From Chaetoderma sp. LZ-2023a (Eukaryota; Mollusca; Caudofoveata; Chaetodermatida; Chaetodermatidae): a stretch of DNA of 64,000 bases. The stretch covers positions 67,974,014-68,038,013 of the forward strand of contig CM067366.1 of the NCBI GenBank assembly GCA_034401795.1, in the 5' to 3' direction. The notes beneath the pieces were generated by a model. That model had not been told where the DNA came from, searched no databases, and saw only the letters and a list, made by a program, of their open reading frames with translations. Below are positions 1 through 8,899 of the stretch, piece after piece. The translations under genes were made by a program, and so were the position numbers. Positions within the stretch are counted from its first letter, which is position 1. The number at the start of each line of letters is the position of its first letter.

Positions 1-1020
1 AGAGGTGTCACGGAGATAATGGTCTGTAAAACTTGACTCACAGTGCCACTGAGCCACCGACATAATATCATCCACAGGGACCCCATTAAACAGGGCCGTG
101 GATGTCACCACGCCGCGGACACTGTGAGCCTTGGCCACGTCAACCTGCTTCCCGGTGGCGGATTTATGGCAAAACTGAATGCATTCCACAATCCACCTGG
201 AAATGGTGTCCTTAGAAGCCCTCCCATGGGGTTCAATATATGACAACCATAACGCTGACTGGTCGGTGCGCCATGCCGCCGTACGTTGTTTGTACCGGCG
301 CAGCGCCCGGACGGGACACCATGCTTTAGAATTAGGATCATATCTAGTTAAAGCAGGCAAAATAATAGGTTGACCTGGATATTTCAACGACTGATTTTTA
401 GCCAAGAAATTAATCCTAGGTAGCAGCTTAAGGCCTTCCCCTGAAACCACAAAACGGTCATCCTCGGCTGATAAGGCATGAATTTCACTCCTACGCCTAG
501 CCGAGGCCGCAGCAATTAAAAACACAGTCTTCAGTGTTAATAGTTTCATAGAAATGGAACTAAGTGGTTCAAAAGGCTTATCACCTAGTACTTGAAGCAC
601 TAGCGATAAACTCCAAGACGGAATCACAGGTGGATTCCTTGGTCTTAGATTGCCCATGCCTTTAATTAATACATTTAATGTATTTACTTCATCACTTCCC
701 CTCTTAGCCAAGCAAGGAATAACAGACATTAATGCTGATTTATAACCAGCAATAGAGTTAGGCTTGAGGCTATAGGCATCATAGAGGTGACAGAGGAAAT
801 CAGCTACTACTTGAATAGATGAATCCATTGGATCAATACATCTTTTTGAGCACCATTCTGCAAATCTGTTGATTTTATAATTATATGCTCTGGAGGTTGA
901 CCCCCTCCTGGCTTTGGCCATAAACATGGCTGCTTGCTCAGAAAAGCCCTCCTTAATTCTAGATTCCTTGACAACATCCACGCAGTCAATCTGAACATTG
1001 ACGGATTGTTGTGAAGGGCC
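1..1020 (-). CDS. DIRS tyrosine recombinase (copy A), partial
   Basis: Reading down from about 1020 in the frame whose codons begin at positions divisible by 3, the protein is open to the window edge. It has a core-binding segment (INRFAEWCSKR, about 870-838), the first catalytic Arg in SARRRSEIHALSAE (about 500-460), the HxxR box as KAHSVRG (about 130-112), and the WHCESSF...DHYLRD segment whose Tyr at 16-18 is the probable nucleophile. This is the catalytic set of tyrosine recombinases. The function, known for the family, is to integrate circular DIRS cDNA without target duplication. The true start is unknown: the same frame is stop-free back to 2938, and the N-terminal part overlaps the end of RT/RNase H. 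The C-terminus is outside the window. Confidence 0.9.
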
Positions 1021-3188
1021 TTGCCCTGGAAGATAATATCGTCCATCAGAGGCAGAGGAACCGGATTGCAGACCAGAAGGTCCAGCAGATCCGTATACCA
1101 TGATCGGCTTGGCCAATCCGGGGCGATCAGAAGCACTTGGCATTCCTCTTGTCTGATTTTCTGAAGAATTTTTGGAATCAGGATTGCTGGAGGGAATGCG
1201 TATGCATACATTCTCCCCCAGCTGATAGCTAACGCATCTGTTGCGAAAGCGCTTGGATCCGGAATCGGAGAGACGTACGTCGTCATCTTCGCATTCTTCT
1301 TCGTTGCGAACAAATCGATGTTGGGTTTCCCCCAATGGTCGAACAGACGATCCGCCACACATTGATTTAGTTGCCATTCCGTGGGTAAAACACTCATCCT
1401 TCGGCTCAATGAGTCTGCTAGCAGGTTTAACCTTCCCGGAATATGAACTGCTTTCAAGGTAATCTGGTGATCCAGACACCAACAAAGCAGTTTCCATGTC
1501 ATCATACAGAGACTGGGCGACTTCGTTCCGCCCTGGCGGTTTATGTAAGTCACAACTGTTGAGTTGTCTGAACGAATAAGAACAATCTTGCCCTGAACTT
1601 TCTGTAAGAAATGTTCCAGGGCCAGGACTACTGCTCTTAGCTCCAGTAGATTTATATGTTCCTTTGACTGTTCCAGATTCCAAAGCCCTGATATCGTGGA
1701 TTCTTCCAGGCAAGCTCCCCAGCCCTCCATCGATGCATCTGTATACACAGTCACCTGAGGGTGGGGAGGGGTTAGCAAAACCCCCGGCAAGAGATTCTCT
1801 GTATTCAACCACCATTGCAGGTGGTGAATCAGAGGCGCCAACACTGACACATTCGAGTCCAGCGAACCTGTACTCTGGGTCCATTGTGTCATGAGAAACA
1901 ACTGGATCGGCCGCCTGCGTAAGGCGGCCTGAGGAATGACTGGTTCCAACGAAACCATCAACCCCAGCATTCTCAAGTAAACCCGTGCCAGGACATGACG
2001 ACTGTCGCACACTGACTGAATCAACGAGATGAGTATTTGAACTCTCTCCTGAGTAGGATAAACATATCCTGTCTCTAGATCGAAGAACATCCCCAGGTAA
2101 ACAAACTTCTGGGATGGAGTCAGCTCTGATTTTGGGAAATTGATCATCCAGCCCAAGTCTGTGAGAATTTTCAAAACAATCTCCAGATTGGCGGACAAAC
2201 TTTCCCGGGTGTGCGCTTTCAACAGCCAGTCGTCTATGTACGTGTGGACTGCTATGCTTCTCCTGCGGAGGTATGCTGTGATCGCAAGAACCACACGGGT
2301 GAAAACCCGAGGAGCCGTGGAAATTCCGAAGGGCAACACCCTGAATTCCCACTGTCTGCCGTGGAATGCAAATCTCAGGAAGCGACAGAAACTCCCGTGG
2401 ATGGGGATGTGGAAATAAGCGTCCTTCAAATCTATCGACGCCGTCCACATCCCCCTCTCCAACCCCGCCAACACCGAGCGCACCGTTTCCATCTTGAAAC
2501 TGGGCGTCTCGATGAACTTGTTCAATGGCTTGAGGTTGAGAATCGGTCTCCACCCTCCGGTGCGTTTTGTTACTAAGAACAGGGTTGAATAGAAGCCCGG
2601 ACATCTTTGTGCCGGCTGAATAGCTCCCTTTTGTATGAGGGAATTTATCTCCTCCTCGATACACAACCTTTGCTCTGGATCTCTCGGAATGGGAGTCCAG
2701 ACTGGCACCAGAGACAGTCGCGACGGCGGGCCTGTCACCCACTCTGGATGATACCCGACGGAAAGCCATCGCAAGACTAAACGGTCCTGAGTTAACCGTT
2801 CCCACTCTTGCATGTGGCCGGCTAGCCGGCCTCCCACCGGCCCACCTAGGGACCGCGGTGGACACGAGGCATGCAAGAGCGGCACTGTCTCCGTCGCCAT
2901 ACACACCGGAGTGGTTCTTACCGCGGTAAGCGTCCTGTCAGGACCAATAACCACGCCCAGACCCTCGCGCGCCCCGCCCCGCCCCGCGCGCACCTCGGTG
3001 CGCGGGCGGCTGCCTGGCTGACGGCGCCTGAGGAACCTGCGCCCCCCTCGCTGCTGGCCGAATCGCACGCGGCCGAGGCCGACGCTGCGACGGTGGCTGG
3101 CCACTGACCTGGCCATCACCACCTCGAGCCTGCAGGGGACGATACGCCGGGGCCGCGGCGCGAACGTTAGCACGACGCAGTGCATCAA
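807..3188 (-). CDS. DIRS reverse transcriptase / RNase H (copy A)
   Basis: A 793-residue frame. Residues 1-110 are Arg/Gly-rich and overlap the end of gag in another frame, so translation may start later than the first ATG. The RT domain follows: WTPIPRDPEQ, GGWRPILNLKPLN, SIDLKDAYFHIP, LPFGISTAPRVFT, and the catalytic YIDD at residue 317. RNase H follows with Asp484 in VYTDASMEGWGA, a Glu in LLELRAV, an Asp in RSDNSTVV (about 541) and an Asp in LLADSLSRR. A DIRS-type C-terminal region (WGKPNIDLFATKKNA, SWYTDLLDLL) ends at 807. It would convert element RNA into DNA. The frame is +1 relative to gag and overlaps both gag (about 250 nt) and the recombinase (about 210 nt or more). It looks intact. 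Confidence 0.92.
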   Translation of the reverse strand: MMHCVVLTFAPRPRRIVPCRLEVVMARSVASHRRSVGLGRVRFGQQRGGRRFLRRRQPGSRPRTEVRAGRGGAREGLGVVIGPDRTLTAVRTTPVCMATETVPLLHASCPPRSLGGPVGGRLAGHMQEWERLTQDRLVLRWLSVGYHPEWVTGPPSRLSLVPVWTPIPRDPEQRLCIEEEINSLIQKGAIQPAQRCPGFYSTLFLVTKRTGGWRPILNLKPLNKFIETPSFKMETVRSVLAGLERGMWTASIDLKDAYFHIPIHGSFCRFLRFAFHGRQWEFRVLPFGISTAPRVFTRVVLAITAYLRRRSIAVHTYIDDWLLKAHTRESLSANLEIVLKILTDLGWMINFPKSELTPSQKFVYLGMFFDLETGYVYPTQERVQILISLIQSVCDSRHVLARVYLRMLGLMVSLEPVIPQAALRRRPIQLFLMTQWTQSTGSLDSNVSVLAPLIHHLQWWLNTENLLPGVLLTPPHPQVTVYTDASMEGWGACLEESTISGLWNLEQSKEHINLLELRAVVLALEHFLQKVQGKIVLIRSDNSTVVTYINRQGGTKSPSLCMMTWKLLCWCLDHQITLKAVHIPGRLNLLADSLSRRMSVLPTEWQLNQCVADRLFDHWGKPNIDLFATKKNAKMTTYVSPIPDPSAFATDALAISWGRMYAYAFPPAILIPKILQKIRQEECQVLLIAPDWPSRSWYTDLLDLLVCNPVPLPLMDDIIFQGKALHNNPSMFRLTAWMLSRNLELRRAFLSKQPCLWPKPGGGQPPEHIIIKSTDLQNGAQKDVLIQWIHLFK

Positions 3189-5067
3189 ACTGCTCGCGCA
3201 GCGCCCTCTGGTTATTCACCAGGGTGACCGTCTCCTGGAGGTGGCGACATCCCTCACCTCCAAAAAGACCAGGGCCCGTCATAGGCGTACGCAGTAGCCT
3301 ATTGTACAGGTCCTGAGACGGGCACAGATTGTCCAGGGCAAACGTGCGTCTTGCCCTGACACTCCTGGTCACCGCCCGACTCACACAGTCCAGTGCCAGG
3401 TTAATACCATCCTGGATGGTTCGCTGGACAGTGACCGGACTTGGCTGGCGCGATGCGGATGCCGTTACTACCCCCTGTAACAGCTGGGAGACGTGGGACA
3501 GAGCGGCAATCGAAGCCCTCCCACTCTCCTCCGCATCACGCAACGCGGCATTCGCCGAACGCAACGCGTTCGCGCACAAGACACCCGTGTCAGAACGGGA
3601 GCCTGGCCGCGCATCCTCACCCAAAGCCGCGCGGTCATCCACGCTGGGCTTGGGTACCACACCGTACCGCTGGTAATCCAGGGGCACGATGCGACAACGC
3701 CTGGCCACCTCGCGAGGGGCCTTCGCGAGACGTCCACTCGACTTAATGGACGACTCCGCCGCCTTGAACATGTCAACGACATGCTCCGCCAGCGGCAGAG
3801 AAGGCATAGCATTAGCAGTCGGTTTCCCAGCTAACCACGGCGTGTGAACACGCTGGCTAGCCGACTGCTCCACGGGCAGATCAGGCCTAACGCTCACCAA
3901 CCACTGGCAAGCGTCATACCAATCCTCCTCCGTGGCTAACTGCGAGCGCTCTACAAGACGGGGTCCTTCGTCTTCCTCCTGAGCGCAAGCAGTAGAGCTT
4001 GACGGCGGGTATGCTGATACACCTGGCAAGCCAGGGAAAACACGCGGGCCTGACAGCACCGGCATGAAAATATCACTGGTTTGACCAGGAGCAGGCACCG
4101 TGGCAGAGCGCGGGGTATATATAGGCTCACCACGGGCCCGGCCAGCACCAGCAACACCCTCGGCAAGCCGAGGTATGCGGTACCGCTGGCCATCAGCAGC
4201 GCCCTGGGCCACCACCTGAGCCGCGGACTTTACTCCAGGGTGAGTAAAACCGTGGAACAAGGCGCCTGTATTCCCCGCGAGGGGTGCACAAACGTCTTCA
4301 TCCATGTCCACGTCGTCAGACGGCGACCCTAGCAGGTAATCCTCATTACCCTGGTCAGAAAGATTAGACCCCGGGTTAGCAAAGAGAGCTAACCCGGGCT
4401 GACCAGGAACGGTGCCATAGGAGGTACTGGCCACCGCGGCGTGCGGATACCCCTGGACTGATAAGCAGCCCGCGGGTTCCAGCGACAACCGTCCACGGTC
4501 CCCTATCGGCGCGGCAATAAGCCTGCTGCCAGGGCCGTGGAACGCCCCCTCTAATGGGGCCACCTCTGAATCGTCGGACAACGGAAGCGGACTAAGGAAA
4601 ATCGATCCAGAGGCGGGGATTACCTGCTCCGAAGCCGATGATGAGGACAGTAAAGGATTTGGTCCAGGAAGCATGCCACGAAGCAACCCTGGAACCAAAT
4701 CCTTTATTGTCCTCTTCATCTCTCCCAACATCTCGGTCCGGAAGGCCTCCATATCCACCGCGGACGAGACCTTCCCCTTACCCTTACCACTTACAACCTC
4801 TCGTTTCCGCTTCTTCTTCTTCTCCTCCTCTACCACCTTGTCCGTCGCCTGTAAATAGCACAAGAATTCGGACATTAACTCGCCCCCCCAGTGCTTACAT
4901 ATGTCACAATTAACCAATGGACCACAAGGGCTACATTGACAGCACAGATGCGGCCAGAACTTATCCGGCAGAAAACGACCACAGGACGCGCAACCCGGTC
5001 CCTGAAACAGGGCAAAGGACAAGGAGTATGAGCAACTAGTTAAGCTTAGAAACTCAATCCAACTCAA
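2938..5067 (-). CDS. DIRS gag-like protein (copy A)
   Basis: A 709-residue frame. Residues 26-57 form a Cys/His module, C-x2-C-x10-H-x-C-x2-C-x2-C-x5-C-x2-C, found again in other copies in this window. A Lys-rich run (EEEKKKKRKRE) that could be a nuclear localisation signal follows. The middle is Pro/Ser/Gly-rich with a conserved helical part (SLPLAEHVVDMFKAAESSIK and following). The C-terminus is Arg/Gly-rich (RGARGAGRGARGSGRGYWS), typical of RNA binding. The position before RT suggests a structural RNA-packaging protein. The ATG at 5067 may not be the real start, because a splice-acceptor-like sequence lies just downstream at 5002-5030. The frame ends at TGA 2938-2940; the same frame is then open again to the window edge. 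Confidence 0.8.
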   Translation of the reverse strand: MSWIEFLSLTSCSYSLSFALFQGPGCASCGRFLPDKFWPHLCCQCSPCGPLVNCDICKHWGGELMSEFLCYLQATDKVVEEEKKKKRKREVVSGKGKGKVSSAVDMEAFRTEMLGEMKRTIKDLVPGLLRGMLPGPNPLLSSSSASEQVIPASGSIFLSPLPLSDDSEVAPLEGAFHGPGSRLIAAPIGDRGRLSLEPAGCLSVQGYPHAAVASTSYGTVPGQPGLALFANPGSNLSDQGNEDYLLGSPSDDVDMDEDVCAPLAGNTGALFHGFTHPGVKSAAQVVAQGAADGQRYRIPRLAEGVAGAGRARGEPIYTPRSATVPAPGQTSDIFMPVLSGPRVFPGLPGVSAYPPSSSTACAQEEDEGPRLVERSQLATEEDWYDACQWLVSVRPDLPVEQSASQRVHTPWLAGKPTANAMPSLPLAEHVVDMFKAAESSIKSSGRLAKAPREVARRCRIVPLDYQRYGVVPKPSVDDRAALGEDARPGSRSDTGVLCANALRSANAALRDAEESGRASIAALSHVSQLLQGVVTASASRQPSPVTVQRTIQDGINLALDCVSRAVTRSVRARRTFALDNLCPSQDLYNRLLRTPMTGPGLFGGEGCRHLQETVTLVNNQRALREQFDALRRANVRAAAPAYRPLQARGGDGQVSGQPPSQRRPRPRAIRPAARGAQVPQAPSARQPPAHRGARGAGRGARGSGRGYWS
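4897..4992 (-). other. Gag Cys/His module, copy A
   Basis: Translated on the minus strand, the segment has Cys at gag residues 26, 29, 42, 45, 48, 54 and 57 and His at 40, with an extra Cys at 43. Eight potential metal ligands suggest two zinc ions. The spacing does not match a zinc-knuckle (C-x2-C-x4-H-x4-C), and I do not recognise a named domain. Confidence 0.7.
5001..5031 (-). promoter_or_regulatory. Candidate 3' splice site in front of gag
   Basis: On the minus strand a pyrimidine-rich run of about 25 bases ends in 'tgtttcag' and is followed by GGACCGGGT and the first Cys codon of the gag module. This is a good metazoan acceptor. If used, the ORF start at 5067 would be intronic and gag would begin in an exon further upstream. 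The donor was not identified. Confidence 0.4.
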
Positions 5068-6000
5068 AGAGAAGGAAAACGATCATAAAGATCCATATAC
5101 ATCAGAAACCAGCATAGCGCTTGAATTGCTTGATAAACACATAGCCAGGCTGATTATGACGTCATTAATCCCGTGACAGGAAAAATTCGATCCCAACAAA
5201 ACATCCAAGTGCAAGGACGAATTGTATGCTGAATGGATAAGTTGACTACACAACCATCAGATACATATAGATAACTCTTTTCTGGCAAAAATGTTAATTA
5301 TCTCCCTTTGTTTGTTTACAATAATTAACATCACCACATTATCAATAACTAGATACCTGACACTTTGTATAGACAAACCATCCAACGTGACGAACCGGAG
5401 AACTCCACCATCTGCACGCCTCTTAACTCTCTCCACCTCATGGGGAAGGAATTGGATCAAGAGGGCAAAGTGAGAAGACCTTTATACTAGGCCTCCAACT
5501 CACTGGACATATTTTTCATTTGGTTAGATAACCTAACAGTGTTAGTAGGAAATGGAACCATGGTGGAGAGAAAACTAACTCTCAGCAACTGTGATTGTCA
5601 CCACCCAGCGTCATACAGACCTGTGGACATAAACAGAAAGAGAAATTAGTCCTAGGAAGCACCGAGTTGACCTAAACCAACTAACTAAGGCGCTTATCAC
5701 GGTAAACGCGAGTCCCGGAAACACAATACACCGGGAAGAAAACTCGCTAATTTTACTAGAAGTCACCTGATTTAAAGGTCCCAAGTCCTTCTTTGGCGAA
5801 TTGAAACCTCCCGCCATCCAAAAAAGTGACTATCACACCAACCAACACCACTTAAACTAGTTTAAGATAAAGAAAAGCTTCAGCACAAAAAGACATGTGT
5901 GAACTCTCTGCCAATAATCTAGCAAAGAGGAAGTGCTAGTCTGCGCATGCGCGGTGGTGGGGCTGGCATCCGCCAGACTACGCTCTGACTCCCTGCCCAG
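5068..6000 (-). other. 5' leader of DIRS copy A
   Basis: No protein homology is seen in this stretch. It is AT-rich up to about 5880 and then contains a GC-rich part with 'gcgcatgcgcggtggtggggc' near 5943-5963. It should hold the promoter and the 5' terminal repeat. Its junction with the broken recombinase of copy B is near 6000-6110. Confidence 0.5.
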
Positions 6001-6109
6001 TAGGGGCACCTAACTGTTTTAAATCTGAGTGTTTATTGAGTGAAAGCCAATATTTAGCAATATCAAAAGTATTAGGGAGGTAAGTATACTCTTGAAGTGA
6101 AAGGTATCT

Positions 6110-6760
6110 TTCGAGGCACGAAGATGTGGAGCTTTGAGACATAACCACAGAGATTTTAGGCCATCTCTCCACTCTTCAGTACGTTTATTATACATTTTCA
6201 GACATCTGATAGGACACCAAGCTGAAGAGTTTGGGTTATGCCTAATTAAACTTGGCAAATTGATCAGCTCTCCTGGATATTTAAGTGACTGATTCTTTGC
6301 CAGGAAACAAAGACAAAGATGTGGTAATAGTCTTAAACCGTCACCCGTAACGACAAAACGGTCTTGTTCGGCAGAAAGCGAAGGGATTTCGCTTCTCCTT
6401 CTCGCTGATGCAACCAAGAAAACTGACTTAATAGTTAACAGTTTAATATTTATAGATCTAATTGGTTCAAAGGGAGCATGCCCTAAAACCTGTAGAACAA
6501 GAGATAGATTCTATGCTGTTATCCTTTAATAACTTCATTTAAAGTGTCGTTCTCCACTCCTAGTGGCAAGACTGGGGACAACTGAAGCTAATGCAGACTT
6601 ATATGCTGCTAGGATTGAAGGTACAAGCTTGTCAACCTCGTATAAATGACAGATAAAATCTGCTACATGTTGAACAGATGAAGAAAATGGATTAATATCT
6701 CTTCCCTTACCACTCTGCAAATTTGTTGATTCTATAATTATATGTTTTGGTGGTTGACCC
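6110..6760 (-). pseudogene. DIRS tyrosine recombinase (copy B), broken and truncated
   Basis: The N-terminal part (ADFICHLYEVDKLVPS, YKSALASVVPSLA) lies around 6560-6660. After an internal deletion near 6500-6540 the frame resumes with SARRRSEIPSLSAEQDRFVV, including the first catalytic Arg, and runs to RASKDT at about 6110. The HxxR box and the catalytic Tyr are lost, so no recombinase activity is possible. The end of homology coincides with the region where copy A begins, so insertion of copy A may have removed the rest. Confidence 0.8.
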
Positions 6761-8832
6761 TCTTCTGGCTGAAGTGACAAATTTCGCTGCTTGCTCAGAA
6801 AAGCCACTCTCAATTGCTCGCTGCTTGATAACATCCATGCAGTCAATTGGAACATCTCCGGTCTGGAAGAGGGATTGGATTGCAGACCAGAAGGTCCAGC
6901 AGATCCGTAAACCATGATCGGCCTGGCCAATGAGGGGCGATCAGTAGTACTTGGCATATGCCCGCTCTTATCTTTGCCAGAACTTTTGGGATGAAAATTG
7001 TTGGAGGATACGCATACGTGTACATTCCCTTCCAACTTATCGCCAGTGCGTCTACTGCTAGAGCTAGCGGGTCCGGGATCGGTGACACGTATGTGACCAT
7101 TGCGTTTCCTTTCATCGCAAACAGATCCACATTTGGCTTGCCCCAATGTTTGAAAAGAACCTCCGCTACCTGCGCAGGTAACACAGTGATGCAACACAGT
7201 GATGTACCGGTTGAGCTGCCATTCCGTCGGACGACAAACCGTCCTTCGACTGAGAGCATCTGCTAATAATATTCCTCTCTTGGCATGACATCAGAAGGTT
7301 CCATACCATCATGCACAACTCTGGTGATCTCGTCCCGCCTTGGCGGTTCAAATAAGACACCACTGTTGAGTTGTCTGTCTGTAGGACAATCTTTTCTCGG
7401 ATTAAGTTCTCAAATTTTCGAAGTGCTAATGCCACCGCTAATAATTCGAGCACATTTATGTGTTTCTGCGCATTGGTCCGATCCCATTCCCCTGACACTG
7501 ACAGATTGTCCAGTACTGCTCTCCAACCCGTCGTCGATGCATCTGTAAAGATGGACATCTGCAGTTGAAGAGGTTGTAGAGGAAAACCTCGCAGGAGATT
7601 CTGTTCTGATAACCACCACTAAAGATGGAATATCAACGGTTCTTTTACTGGAATCCTCAGAGACAACGGATTCGTTCTCTGAGACCAGAATGACATTAGA
7701 TACATCTGAATTGGCCTGCGCCTGAGTGCCGCATATGGAACCACCTTCTCCAGAGATACTAGTAACCCCAGTATCCTGAGAAACTGGCGCGCTGTCAGAT
7801 AGGCTCCTAGAGAAACAGACTCCAGAACTGCAATCAGGCTTCTGACTCTGCTCTCCGCCGGAAATGCTACACCGTCACTGAGATTGAAAAATATTCCCAG
7901 ATACACAAACTCCTGGGATGGAGTCAATTCAGATTTCTCTAGATTCACAATCCATCATAGGTCCTTTAGTAAGGCCAGGACAACCTGAAGATTGTTGCGC
8001 AGTGACTGGATTCCCCGCCTTCAGCAGCCAGTCGTCTATGTAAGTATGAACAGCTATGTTTCTTCTGTGAAGATAAGAAGTCATGGCGAGAACCACTTTG
8101 GTGAAGACCCTCGGGGCGGTGGTCAGACCGAAAGGTAGCCCATTGAATTCCCAAAAATTGTCCTGCAACGCAAAGCGAAGGTATTTCTGAAAAGGAATTG
8201 ACATTGGAATATGAAAATATGCATCCTTCAGATCTATCGATACTGCCCACATGCCTTTTCTCAGCCCTGTCATCACCGCTGCCAGTCTCCATCTGAAATT
8301 TTGGTGAAAGAATGAATTTGTTCAGCGGTTTGAGGTTGAGAATCGGTTTCCAACCTCCGGCGCGTTTCGGAACAAGGGAAATTATCGAATAGAAGCCCAG
8401 GGAGGACTGATTACTGACTAAATGAATCGCATTCTTCTGCTGAAGATCTATGATTTCTGAACAAATGGCATCTAGACGATCGGATTCCCTTGGAATGGGA
8501 GTCTATACTAGAATCGATGTTAACGGAACTAATGATTGACGGATGAGCCAGTCTGGTTCGTAGCTGTTTCTTAGCCAATGACAGACTAAACAATCTTGCA
8601 TGACCTGTTCCCACTGGTTTGAGAACAGCTGAAGTCTGCCTCCGATGGAAGGAATCTGGACACAACTCGCGGTCGATATTGAGCGATAAGACGTTAATTC
8701 GCTTGGGTGAAGATTCTCGACTCTTTGCGTTCCTGGTGCCACTGGAACGGGTCTCACCGGAAACCTGTCACGACCGTACCCCACGGCTACCTCGCGGCTT
8801 CTTGGAATATGACGGCCTGGGACCGCCGCCAC
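6690..8832 (-). pseudogene. DIRS reverse transcriptase / RNase H (copy B), frameshifted
   Basis: Homology to copies A and C is spread over several frames. SIDLKDAYFHIPMSIPF, LPFGLTTAPRVFTK and YIDDWLLKAG lie in 7929-8276; SQEFVYLGIFFNL in 7619-7948; RNase H segments IFTDASTTGWRA, TDNSTVVSYLNRQGGTRSP in 7166-7558; WGKPNVDLFAMKGNA in 6843-7259. At least five frame changes separate them. The YxDD and RNase H acidic residues are still readable piecewise, but no continuous protein can be made. Confidence 0.85.
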
Positions 8833-8899
8833 GGCTATACCACGGTAGGCCCCGTGACCCGAGCCGCCACCCTTCTTATCATCTTCATACGGCCTCTTA

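Larger units (their letters stand above)
1..6000 (-). mobile_element. DIRS-like retrotransposon, copy A (open frames, cut by window edge)
   Basis: On the minus strand gag (5067-2938), RT/RNase H (3188-807) and tyrosine recombinase (about 1020 to beyond base 1) follow one another in the order expected of DIRS-group elements, which use a tyrosine recombinase instead of an integrase and lack a protease. All three frames are free of internal stops where homology is visible. Gag is much more GC- and CpG-rich than the host introns. The 5' leader is about 5068-6000; its outer border, where it meets decayed copy B, lies between 6000 and 6110 and is not exactly defined. The 3' end is outside the window. 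Terminal inverted repeats and the internal complementary region could not be checked. Confidence 0.9.

Noticed and set aside
2812..4332. Plus-strand ORFs opposite gag and RT of copy A
   Set aside because: They mirror the GC-rich coding strand, are short and have no recognisable domain.
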